Origin: Pseudomonadota bacterium
GTDB lineage: Bacteria > Pseudomonadota > Gammaproteobacteria > Xanthomonadales > Xanthomonadaceae
Direction of reading: 5' to 3'
Length of the DNA stretch: 20,282 nt
Assembly (NCBI GenBank): GCA_023393895.1
Contig: JAEXBT010000108.1
Location: 1-20,282, forward strand
Part shown: positions 13,909 through 20,282 of the stretch, piece after piece
Layout of the letters: each line of letters begins with the position of its first letter
Position numbering within the stretch: position 1 is the first letter of the stretch
Notes under the pieces: generated by a model
Seen by the model: only the letters and a program-made list of their open reading frames with translations
The model's database searches: none
Told to the model about the DNA's origin: nothing
Program-made: the position numbers and the translations under genes

Positions 13909-14304
13909 ATGCAAGAAGGTAACGCCGCTGGCCTCAACGGCCTGAAGGTGATGGTGATCGACGACTCAAAAACCATTCGCCGCACGGCGGAGACGCTGCT
14001 CAAGCGCGAGGGTTGCGAGGTTGTCACGGCCAACGACGGTTTCGAGGCGCTTGCGAAGATCGCCGACCAGCATCCGCACATCATCTTCGTCGACATCATG
14101 ATGCCGCGCCTGGATGGCTACCAGACCTGCGCGCTCATCAAGAACAACCAGGTGTTCAAGACGACGCCGGTGATCATGCTGTCGTCCAAGGACGGCCTGT
14201 TCGACAAGGCGCGGGGGCGCATCGTCGGCTCGGAGCAGTACCTCACCAAGCCGTTCACGCGCGAGGAATTGCTGGACGCGATCCGCACTTACGTCAACGC
14301 CTGA
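13909..14304 (+). CDS. pilG: twitching motility response regulator PilG
   Basis: PilG is a single-domain CheY-like regulator that promotes type IV pilus extension, linking ChpA phosphorylation to the polar motor machinery and, in Pseudomonas, to cAMP synthesis. The 131 residues form one receiver domain: acidic pair Asp18-Asp19 in VMVIDDSKTIRRTAETLL, phosphoacceptor Asp62 in FVDIMMPRLDGYQTCALIKNN, Ser92 in IMLSSKDGLFDKA and Lys114 in YLTKPF. It is near-identical in these motifs to the Pseudomonas protein as I remember it. There is no output domain. The open frame extends to 13795, but homologs start just before the GLKVMVIDD segment and AGGGG precedes ATG 13909. It is the first gene of the pilus chemosensory operon and lies 15 bases before pilH. 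Confidence 0.95.
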   Translation: MQEGNAAGLNGLKVMVIDDSKTIRRTAETLLKREGCEVVTANDGFEALAKIADQHPHIIFVDIMMPRLDGYQTCALIKNNQVFKTTPVIMLSSKDGLFDKARGRIVGSEQYLTKPFTREELLDAIRTYVNA

Positions 14305-14319
14305 CCAGGGGAGAAGGGC

Positions 14320-14688
14320 ATGGCACGCATACTGCTCATCGAGGATTCGCCAACGGAAGCGGCGGTCCTCACGCAATTGCTCGAGAAGAACGGGCACCAG
14401 GTGACCGCCTCGACCAGCGCGGAGGATGGCATCGACCTGTGCCGGCGTGAGCTGCCTGATCTGGTGTTGATGGACGTCGTGCTGCCCGGCATGAACGGCT
14501 TCCAGGCCACGCGGGCGATCACCCGCGACGAAGTGACCCGGGACATCCCGGTGCTCATCGTCAGCACCAAGGGCATGGATACCGACCGGGCCTGGGGAAT
14601 GCGGCAGGGGGCGCGTGACTATGTGGTCAAGCCGCCCCAGGAGGCCGATCTGATCGCGCGGATCAACGCCGTGCTGGGAGTCGCCTGA
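14320..14688 (+). CDS. pilH: twitching motility response regulator PilH
   Basis: PilH is the second CheY-like regulator of the pilus chemosensory pathway. It is associated with retraction and may act as a phosphate sink for ChpA. The 122 residues form one receiver domain: Glu8-Asp9 in ILLIEDSPTEA, phosphoacceptor Asp52 in LVLMDVVLPGMNGFQATR, Ser82-Thr83 in LIVSTKGMDTDRAWGMRQGARDY, and Lys104 in VVKPP. The DRAWGMRQGARDY phrase distinguishes PilH from PilG. The start is well supported by AGGGGAG six bases upstream. It ends one base before the pilI ATG, so translation is probably coupled. Confidence 0.95.
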   Translation: MARILLIEDSPTEAAVLTQLLEKNGHQVTASTSAEDGIDLCRRELPDLVLMDVVLPGMNGFQATRAITRDEVTRDIPVLIVSTKGMDTDRAWGMRQGARDYVVKPPQEADLIARINAVLGVA

Positions 14689-14689
14689 C

Positions 14690-15223
14690 ATGGCGGCAGC
14701 CGGCCCGCTGCTGGACCTGCTGCGCGACTACGAGCGGCGCAGCCTGGCGCACGTCGCCGGCAGCCCGCTGGCCGCCGGCGGTCGCGAGGGCTGGCGTGGT
14801 CTGGCCTACCGGATCGGACAACACGACCTGGTTTCCTCGTTCGGTGAGGTCGTCGAGATCCTGGGTGTGCCCGGCGTGACCCCGCTGCCGGGGGCGCAGG
14901 CATGGTTGCTGGGCTTGGCGAACGTGCGCGGCAACCTGTTGCCGGTGGCCGATCTCAAGCTGTTCCTGGAAGGCCAGCGCAGCGTCGCGCAGGAGCGCCA
15001 GCGCATGCTGGTGGTCCGCCAGCCTGGTGGCGATGTCGCCGTGCTGATCGACGAGCTCTACGGCCAGCGCAGCTTCGACGAGGAGCAGGGCGCCGACATC
15101 CAGCTCGAGGGTCGCTACGGCCACTTCATCGACCGGGTCTACCTGGAGAACGACCGGCAGTGGTCCGTCTTCAGCCTGGAGCGGCTGGCACGCACCCCAG
15201 AATTCCGAAACGCGGCTGCGTGA
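14690..15223 (+). CDS. pilI: twitching motility CheW-like adaptor PilI
   Basis: PilI is the CheW-type adaptor that couples the receptor PilJ to the kinase ChpA at the cytoplasmic side of the membrane. The 177 residues hold a CheW domain (about 35-170). It includes [19 protein letters not shown], the conserved [19 protein letters not shown] (match to the GLxNxRGxxxPVxDL signature), [22 protein letters not shown] and the final [15 protein letters not shown]. The N-terminal 30 residues are a short PilI-type extension. The ATG follows the pilH stop by one base. A 67-base gap with a weak hairpin separates it from pilJ. Confidence 0.93.
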   Translation: MAAAGPLLDLLRDYERRSLAHVAGSPLAAGGREGWRGLAYRIGQHDLVSSFGEVVEILGVPGVTPLPGAQAWLLGLANVRGNLLPVADLKLFLEGQRSVAQERQRMLVVRQPGGDVAVLIDELYGQRSFDEEQGADIQLEGRYGHFIDRVYLENDRQWSVFSLERLARTPEFRNAAA

Positions 15224-15244
15224 GCAGCCGATCCGATCCACTGC

Positions 15245-15262
15245 CCAGCGCAAGCGTGCTGG
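15245..15262. repeat. weak inverted repeat between pilI and pilJ
   Basis: CCAGC (15245-15249) and GCTGG (15258-15262) can pair. A G-T wobble and one further C-G pair extend the stem to seven pairs around the loop AAGC. There is no T-run. In an operon such a hairpin could set relative transcript levels of pilGHI and pilJ, but it may equally be chance in GC-rich DNA. Confidence 0.25.
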
Positions 15263-15278
15263 CAAACCGTTGAAAACC

Positions 15279-15282
15279 GAGG
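15279..15282 (+). promoter_or_regulatory. ribosome binding site deciding the pilJ start
   Basis: GAGG lies 8 bases before ATG 15291. A TTG at 15270, seven codons earlier in the same frame, lacks a comparable site, so the ATG is preferred. Confidence 0.6.
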
Positions 15283-15290
15283 TTCAAGCG

Positions 15291-17303
15291 ATGAGCACAG
15301 TCAACAATCCGGTGGTCGGCAAGGCACGCGAAGCCGGCACAGGCTTCTGGTTGACCATTCTGGCGATCTCGATCCTGGTGTTCGCCGCCAATACCGCGCT
15401 GTCGGTGTGGCGGGCAACGCGCCTGGGCAACGCCAACACGGCGGTCGCCGACCTGCAGGTGCTCTCGCAGCAGCTCGCCAGCCAGGCGCAGGAAGCCACC
15501 GGTGGCAACCTCGAGGCCTTCAAGGAGTTTCGCGGCACCAAGGAACAGATCGACCGGAACATCGCATCGGTCGATTCCGTCTACGGCAACGACCTTTCCG
15601 TGTCCCAGCCGATCGCGACGATCAAGAAGACCTGGGCGCCGCTGGCGCAGAACGCGCAGCAGATCATCGGCAGTGAAGCGGCGGTATCCGGCCTCGGCGG
15701 CAACGCTGACCGCTTCACCGCGGCGGTTCCGCAGCTGCAGGCGCAGCTTGACGAAATGGTGCGCGCGATGTCGGCGGCCGGCGCGCCCTCCAGCCAGCAG
15801 TACATCGCGATGCGCCAGTCGATCCTCGCCTCCCAGATGGCGCGCCGCATCGCCGAAATGCGCGCTGGCGGTGCCACGGCACCGCTCGCCGGCCAGGGCC
15901 TTCGCCAGGACGCCACGGTGTTCGAACAGGTGCTGGGCGACCTGCGCGAGGGCGGCGCCAACGTCCAGCGCGTGACCGGCGCGGCCAGTGGCTCGCTCAA
16001 CCAGGCCAACACCATCTGGACCGGGATGAAGAAGGACCTCGATGCGATCCTGGGCGGTTCGGCGAACCTGTTCCAGGCGCAGTCGGCATCGAGCAAGATC
16101 ACCGGCGGTGCGGATGAGCTGCTGTCGGATTCGCGCAAGCTCTTCAGCGCATTCACTTCGGCCGGCTCGCTGCGAGACACCAGCCTGATCGGCAACATCT
16201 GGATCTCGATCGCGTCGGGTCTGGTGGCGCTGGCGGCCATCCTCGGCCTGCTCTGGAGCCTGTTCCGGGCGCAGGCCCGCCGCCGTACCGCGGTCGAGGA
16301 ACTCAACAATCGCAACCAGGAGGCGATCATGCGCCTGCTGGATGAAATGGGTTCGCTCGCCGAAGGCGACCTGACGGTGAAGGCCACGGTGACCGAGGAC
16401 ATGACCGGCGCCATCGCCGACTCGATCAACTTCGCCATCGAGCAGCTGCGCAGCCTCGTCGGCACGATCAACGACACCTCGGTGCAGGTTTCGTCCTCGG
16501 CGCAGGAAACCCAGGCCACCGCCATGCATCTGGCCGAGGCGGCCGAGCACCAGGCGACCGAGATCGGTTCTGCCACCGACCGCATCAACGAAATCGCCGG
16601 CTCGATCCGCCACGTGTCGCGCAACTCCGCGCAGTCGGCCGAAGTGGCGCAGCGCTCGGTGGAAATCGCCACCAACGGCGCCGACGTGGTGCGCCAGACG
16701 ATCCAGGGCATGGACAACATCCGCGACCAGATCCAGGAGACCTCCAAGCGAATCAAGCGCCTGGGCGAGTCCTCGCAGGAAATCGGCGCGATCGTGGAAC
16801 TCATCAACGACATTTCCGAGCAGACCAACATCCTCGCGCTGAACGCCTCGATCCAGGCGGCCTCGGCGGGCGAGGCGGGCCGCGGCTTCGCGGTGGTGGC
16901 CGACGAAGTGCAGCGACTCGCCGAACGCGCATCGAACGCGACCAAGCGAATCGAGGGCCTTGTCTCGACCATTCAGGCCGATACCAACGAGGCGGTCAGC
17001 TCGATGGAAGAGACGACCACCGAAGTGGTGCAGGGCGCACGGCTGGCCGAGGACGCGGGTACCGCGCTGGGCGAGATCGAGCGCGTGTCCAACGACCTGG
17101 CCGAGCTGATCCGCAACATCTCGAACGCCGCCGAGCAGCAGTCGAACGCGGCCTCGAACATCTCGGAGACGATGACCACGATCCAGTCGATCACCGCGCA
17201 GACCTCGCAGGGTGCCAACCAGACCGCGAGCTCGATCGGAAACCTGGCGCAGCTGGCGACCAACCTGCGCCGCTCCGTGGCCGACTTCAAGCTGCCGGCC
17301 TGA
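15291..17303 (+). CDS. pilJ: type IV pilus chemoreceptor PilJ
   Basis: PilJ is the membrane methyl-accepting receptor that feeds PilI and ChpA; in Pseudomonas it senses surface contact through pili and pilin. The 670 residues have membrane segment 1 (about 18-40), a periplasmic helical sensor region (about 41-300, rich in Gln, Ala and Ser), membrane segment 2 (about 302-325), a HAMP-type linker (about 326-390) and a long cytoplasmic coiled coil. The signalling tip is [17 protein letters not shown] (about 506-522), followed by [22 protein letters not shown]. Two PilJ-type repeats of the sensor domain are plausible but not resolved by eye. Length is close to the Pseudomonas protein (682). It starts at ATG 15291. 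No pilK methyltransferase gene lies between it and chpA. Confidence 0.95.
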   Translation: MSTVNNPVVGKAREAGTGFWLTILAISILVFAANTALSVWRATRLGNANTAVADLQVLSQQLASQAQEATGGNLEAFKEFRGTKEQIDRNIASVDSVYGNDLSVSQPIATIKKTWAPLAQNAQQIIGSEAAVSGLGGNADRFTAAVPQLQAQLDEMVRAMSAAGAPSSQQYIAMRQSILASQMARRIAEMRAGGATAPLAGQGLRQDATVFEQVLGDLREGGANVQRVTGAASGSLNQANTIWTGMKKDLDAILGGSANLFQAQSASSKITGGADELLSDSRKLFSAFTSAGSLRDTSLIGNIWISIASGLVALAAILGLLWSLFRAQARRRTAVEELNNRNQEAIMRLLDEMGSLAEGDLTVKATVTEDMTGAIADSINFAIEQLRSLVGTINDTSVQVSSSAQETQATAMHLAEAAEHQATEIGSATDRINEIAGSIRHVSRNSAQSAEVAQRSVEIATNGADVVRQTIQGMDNIRDQIQETSKRIKRLGESSQEIGAIVELINDISEQTNILALNASIQAASAGEAGRGFAVVADEVQRLAERASNATKRIEGLVSTIQADTNEAVSSMEETTTEVVQGARLAEDAGTALGEIERVSNDLAELIRNISNAAEQQSNAASNISETMTTIQSITAQTSQGANQTASSIGNLAQLATNLRRSVADFKLPA

Positions 17304-17364
17304 GCCATAGGACCGGTATCGAGATGACAGTCGTCCGCCCCGCGCCATCCCCGGGACTTCAGCC

Positions 17365-20282
17365 ATGAACGTGCTGCGCGAAGCGATCGAGCACGCCACG
17401 CTTGGCTGGATCAAGCCCGAGCTGGATGCCAGCCTCCGGCAGGTGCAGCAGGAGATCGAGGCCTACGTCGATGACGGCTCCGATCCGGCGCGCATGCGGC
17501 TGGCTGCGGCGCTGCTGCACCAGGTGCAGGGCAGCCTGAAGATGATCGAGCTCTACGCCCCGGCGATGATCGCGGGCGAGATGCAGGAGGTGGCGCTGGC
17601 GATCTCCGAAGGCCGCATCGAGGGCAGCGACGACGCCTGCGCGGCGCTGGCACGCGGCGCGGTGCAGTTGCCGGATTATCTGGAACGCCTGCAGGGTGGC
17701 CATCGAGACATCCCGATCGTGCTGATGCCACTGCTCAACGAACTGCGCGCGGTGCATGGCCAGAAGCCGGTCAGCGAGGCTGCGCTGTTCAACCCGGACC
17801 TCGATCGCGAGGTGCCCGGACTCGACAGCGGCGACGGGCCGGTGGATGCCGCCACACTGCTGGCCGACCTTGGGCGTGAAGTCGATGGCTGGCGCGACGA
17901 CAGCGACCTTGATGCCCCGCGCCTGCATGACGCGCTGAGCGGACTTGCCCGGGCGGACTTCAGTCCCGAGGCGCGCCGCCTGTTCTGGGTCGGTTCGGAA
18001 GTGGCGGCGGCCCTGCGTGATGGCGCGATCACCGCATCGCAGCCGCTGCGCGATGCCTTCAGGAGCGTGCAACGCGAGGGACGCCGCCTGCTCGAGAACG
18101 GTGGCAGCCATGTGTTGCCGGCCTCTTCGCTGCTGGAACCCACCCGCCAGCTGCTCTACCAGGTATCCGGCGAACATGCCCAGCATCCCGCCCTGCAGCG
18201 GCTGCGCGAGACTTTCGGGCTCGATCGCCACGCCGCCCCCGATGCAGGCGAGTTGGCGCACGCACATGCCAGCGTCAGCGGCCGCAACCGCGCCTTGCTG
18301 GACACGGTGTCCGCGGCGATCAAGGAAGACCTGCTGCGCGTCAAGGATGCGCTCGATCTCCATCTGCGGACGGGCCGCGAGGACGCGGCGGCGCTGCAGC
18401 CGCTGGCGGATGCACTGGGCAACGTGGCCGACACGCTCGGCATGCTCGGGCTGGGCCTGTCGCGCAGCGTGATCGGGGAACAGCGTGACATCGTCGCGGC
18501 GATCGCCGCCGGCCAGCGACCGATGACCGAATCGGCCCTGCTGGATGTCGCGGGCGCGCTGCTCTATGTCGATGCGTCGCTGGATGATCAGGTGGCGCGG
18601 CTCGGGCAGGAAGCCGCGGGCGCTCCCCACGCCGACACGATGGGCGAAGGCATCGGCGCAGCCGAAGCGCAGCAACTGCTGGAAGCGCTCACCCGCGAGG
18701 CCATCGCCAATTTCGGCGACGCCCGGCAGGGCTTCGTCGCCTTCGTCGAAACCGGCTGGGACCACAGCCAGCTTGCCGAGATCCCGAGGCTGCTTGATGA
18801 GGTGGGTGGTGCGCTGCGCATGCTCGAGTTGCCGCAGGCGGCCGACTACCTGACCGGCATCCGCCGCTACACCCAGGTTGAACTGCTCGACCGCAAGCGG
18901 ATCCCCGGTGGCCAGCAACTCGATACCCTGGCCGATGCGCTTTCGAGCGTCGAGTACTACCTTGAGGCATTGCGCGAGCAGCGCGGCGGTCGTGACGAGA
19001 TCCTCGCCATCACCCGCCACAGCCTGGAAGCGTTGCGCTACTGGCCGTTGCCTGCGGACAGCGAGCCCGTGGAAACGCCGTTCGCCGACACCGAGTTCGA
19101 GAACGCCTTCAACCGCCTGCTGGACGATGCGCGCGCGCCGTCGCCGGCCGCCGTGCCCGCTGAGCCGGTTGCGGTTGCCAGCGAAGATGCCGCGGTGCCG
19201 TCCAGCGCCGGCGCTCCTGACTTCGCCCCGGAGCCGTCTGTCGAGGCGATGCCCGAGCCGCCGGTCATCCCGCCGGTGGAATCGCGCGCACCGCTGCCCG
19301 TCGCCGAGGGTGGCTTCGACCTGGCCAACGAGGAAATCGACGACGAGATCCGCGAGATCTTCCTTGAGGAGTTCGAGGAAGAGATCGGCAACCTCGACCA
19401 GTTGCTCCCGACCTGGCGGGCATCGCCCGACGACATCGAACGCCTGCGTCCGATCCGCCGTGTCTTCCACACCCTCAAGGGCAGTGGGCGGCTGGTCGGC
19501 GCGCGCCTGCTCGGCGAGTTCAGCTGGAAGGTCGAGAACATGCTCAACCGCGTGCTCGACCAGACGCGGCCGGCAACGCCCGCAGTCATTGCACTTGTCG
19601 AGCAGGCGCATGGAGTGCTGCCGGCACTGCATGGCGCGCTGAACGGCATCCCCGCAGGCCGCCTCGACCTGCCCGGAATGGAGGCCGTCGCCGACCGCCT
19701 GGCCGCCGGCGAGGAAGCGACCTACTCCGCGCCGGAAGTGAGCGACGAGGCGCCGGTTGAAGCGACGCCCGCACCGGCGCAGGAATCGGCGCGTCTGGTG
19801 CCGGTCAGTGTCGATGCCGTGCTGCTGGAAATCCTGGGCGTCGAGATCGCCGGCCACCTGCAGACCGTGGATCGCTGGGTTTCCGACGATAGCTCGCGCG
19901 TTCCGGATCGCGACCTCTTGCGTGCCGTGCATACGATGAATGGTGCCTTCGCCATGGCGGAAGTGCCGGAAATCACCGATGCACTCGCCCCGGCCGAGGG
20001 CTGGATCAAGCGGCTGATCGCCGCCGAGCAGCCCCTGGATGCCGCGGGGAGCCAGGCGCTTGAGCGGCTGGCCGAACAGGTTCGCGTGACCGTCAGCGGC
20101 TTGCAGGCCGATGTCCAGCAAGTGCCTGTCCAGGAGGCGCTGGCAGTGGAGTTCGAAGCGCTTCGCGATGCGCTGCCGGAAGCCACGTTGCCGCCGGTTC
20201 CGAGCGACCTGCAGGAACAGGAGGAGCGTCTCGAAGCCGAACGCATCGAAGCCGACCGGGTCGAAGCCGAACGGGTCGAAGC
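17365..20282 (+). CDS. chpA: ChpA/PilL hybrid histidine kinase, N-terminal part (runs off the window)
   Basis: This is the CheA-like kinase of the pilus chemosensory pathway. Only the first 972 codons are here; the frame is open to the right edge, and the catalytic ATPase, CheW and receiver domains must lie beyond it. The visible part is a chain of histidine-phosphotransfer-like helical domains. The first has His52 in HQVQGSLKMIELY (Lys replaced by Gln55). Two degenerate domains near 312-385 and 433-510 lack the histidine (Ala348 and Leu477 at the aligned places). A canonical domain has HTLKGSGRLVGA with His702, and another has HTMNGA with His856 (Lys replaced by Asn859). Acidic and Pro-rich linkers lie near 595-650 and 785-810. 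The end is an Arg-Leu/Ile/Val-Glu-Ala-Glu/Asp repeat. The ATG is 61 bases after pilJ, with GGGA nearby. No stop interrupts the frame. Confidence 0.93.
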   Translation, partial: MNVLREAIEHATLGWIKPELDASLRQVQQEIEAYVDDGSDPARMRLAAALLHQVQGSLKMIELYAPAMIAGEMQEVALAISEGRIEGSDDACAALARGAVQLPDYLERLQGGHRDIPIVLMPLLNELRAVHGQKPVSEAALFNPDLDREVPGLDSGDGPVDAATLLADLGREVDGWRDDSDLDAPRLHDALSGLARADFSPEARRLFWVGSEVAAALRDGAITASQPLRDAFRSVQREGRRLLENGGSHVLPASSLLEPTRQLLYQVSGEHAQHPALQRLRETFGLDRHAAPDAGELAHAHASVSGRNRALLDTVSAAIKEDLLRVKDALDLHLRTGREDAAALQPLADALGNVADTLGMLGLGLSRSVIGEQRDIVAAIAAGQRPMTESALLDVAGALLYVDASLDDQVARLGQEAAGAPHADTMGEGIGAAEAQQLLEALTREAIANFGDARQGFVAFVETGWDHSQLAEIPRLLDEVGGALRMLELPQAADYLTGIRRYTQVELLDRKRIPGGQQLDTLADALSSVEYYLEALREQRGGRDEILAITRHSLEALRYWPLPADSEPVETPFADTEFENAFNRLLDDARAPSPAAVPAEPVAVASEDAAVPSSAGAPDFAPEPSVEAMPEPPVIPPVESRAPLPVAEGGFDLANEEIDDEIREIFLEEFEEEIGNLDQLLPTWRASPDDIERLRPIRRVFHTLKGSGRLVGARLLGEFSWKVENMLNRVLDQTRPATPAVIALVEQAHGVLPALHGALNGIPAGRLDLPGMEAVADRLAAGEEATYSAPEVSDEAPVEATPAPAQESARLVPVSVDAVLLEILGVEIAGHLQTVDRWVSDDSSRVPDRDLLRAVHTMNGAFAMAEVPEITDALAPAEGWIKRLIAAEQPLDAAGSQALERLAEQVRVTVSGLQADVQQVPVQEALAVEFEALRDALPEATLPPVPSDLQEQEERLEAERIEADRVEAERVE
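20227..20282 (+). repeat. 15-base in-frame tandem repeat in chpA, cut by the window edge
   Basis: Four successive 15-base units are present, the last incomplete: they start at 20227, 20242, 20257 and 20272, share the core TCGAAGCCGA, and vary mainly at the first two codons. They encode R(L/I/V)EA(E/D), predicted to be a charged single helix or coiled linker between HPt domains. The array continues past the edge, so copy number is unknown. Confidence 0.85.

Noticed and set aside
15171..17414. A 747-codon open frame on the minus strand opposite pilJ
   Set aside because: Same phase relation to pilJ and the same codon-usage explanation; it encodes no recognisable domain.
17359..20121. A 920-codon open frame on the minus strand opposite chpA
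   Set aside because: It is codon-phased exactly opposite chpA, so a stop would need a TTA, CTA or TCA codon in chpA. These are rare in this GC-rich genome. The product is a low-complexity Arg/Gly/Gln/His mix with no motif, while the plus strand encodes recognisable HPt domains.
1..20282. tRNA, rRNA, CRISPR arrays, insertion sequences or a new defence system
   Set aside because: No cloverleaf or rRNA segments, no regularly spaced repeats with spacers, no transposase motifs and no terminal inverted repeats were seen. All larger frames are explained by known families, apart from the one small secreted protein.

Overview
The window comes from a GC-rich gammaproteobacterium, most likely of the Xanthomonadaceae (Lysobacter, Luteimonas, Pseudoxanthomonas or Xanthomonas type). 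The placement is an inference from codon usage, protein sequence style and gene order (tonB-like and gshB divergent from pilG-pilH-pilI-pilJ-chpA, without pilK); no rRNA or other phylogenetic marker is present. Coding density is very high, both strands are used, and no gap between genes exceeds 200 bases. I see no insertion sequence, prophage, CRISPR array, tRNA or rRNA.

Left part (1-8402): the 3' end of an HrpA-type RNA helicase; a small secreted protein of unknown function on the minus strand; relA, the ribosome-linked (p)ppGpp synthetase; a tightly overlapped three-gene cassette (an atypical SDR-fold NAD(P)-binding protein and two GT2 glycosyltransferases, the second rhamnosyltransferase-like), probably acting on a surface polysaccharide; and mrcB, the bifunctional penicillin-binding protein 1B.

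Middle part (8437-11865): a yoaA/dinG-family Fe-S DNA helicase, tsaB (tRNA t6A synthesis) and a short signal peptidase I, all on the plus strand and probably largely co-transcribed. The tsaB-lepB spacer holds two small inverted repeats.

Right part (11888-20282): on the minus strand gshB (glutathione synthetase) runs into a TonB-family energy transducer with a 4-base GTGA overlap. Divergent from them, across a 186-base regulatory gap containing a perfect TTGACA hexamer, is the type IV pilus chemosensory (Pil-Chp) operon: pilG and pilH (single-domain response regulators), pilI (CheW adaptor), pilJ (membrane chemoreceptor) and the first 972 codons of the giant CheA-like kinase chpA/pilL. PilJ signals through PilI to ChpA, which phosphorylates PilG and PilH to control pilus extension and retraction. 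The same tonB3-gshB-pilGHIJ order is known around the Pseudomonas aeruginosa twitching-motility locus, which supports a link between this TonB protein and pili.

I found no clearly new multi-gene system. The points most worth a second look are the TonB-gshB-Pil-Chp linkage, the graded loss of phospho-histidines in the N-terminal HPt domains of ChpA, a 15-base in-frame tandem repeat in chpA that runs off the window edge, the SDR protein lacking the catalytic YxxxK, and the unknown secreted protein next to relA.
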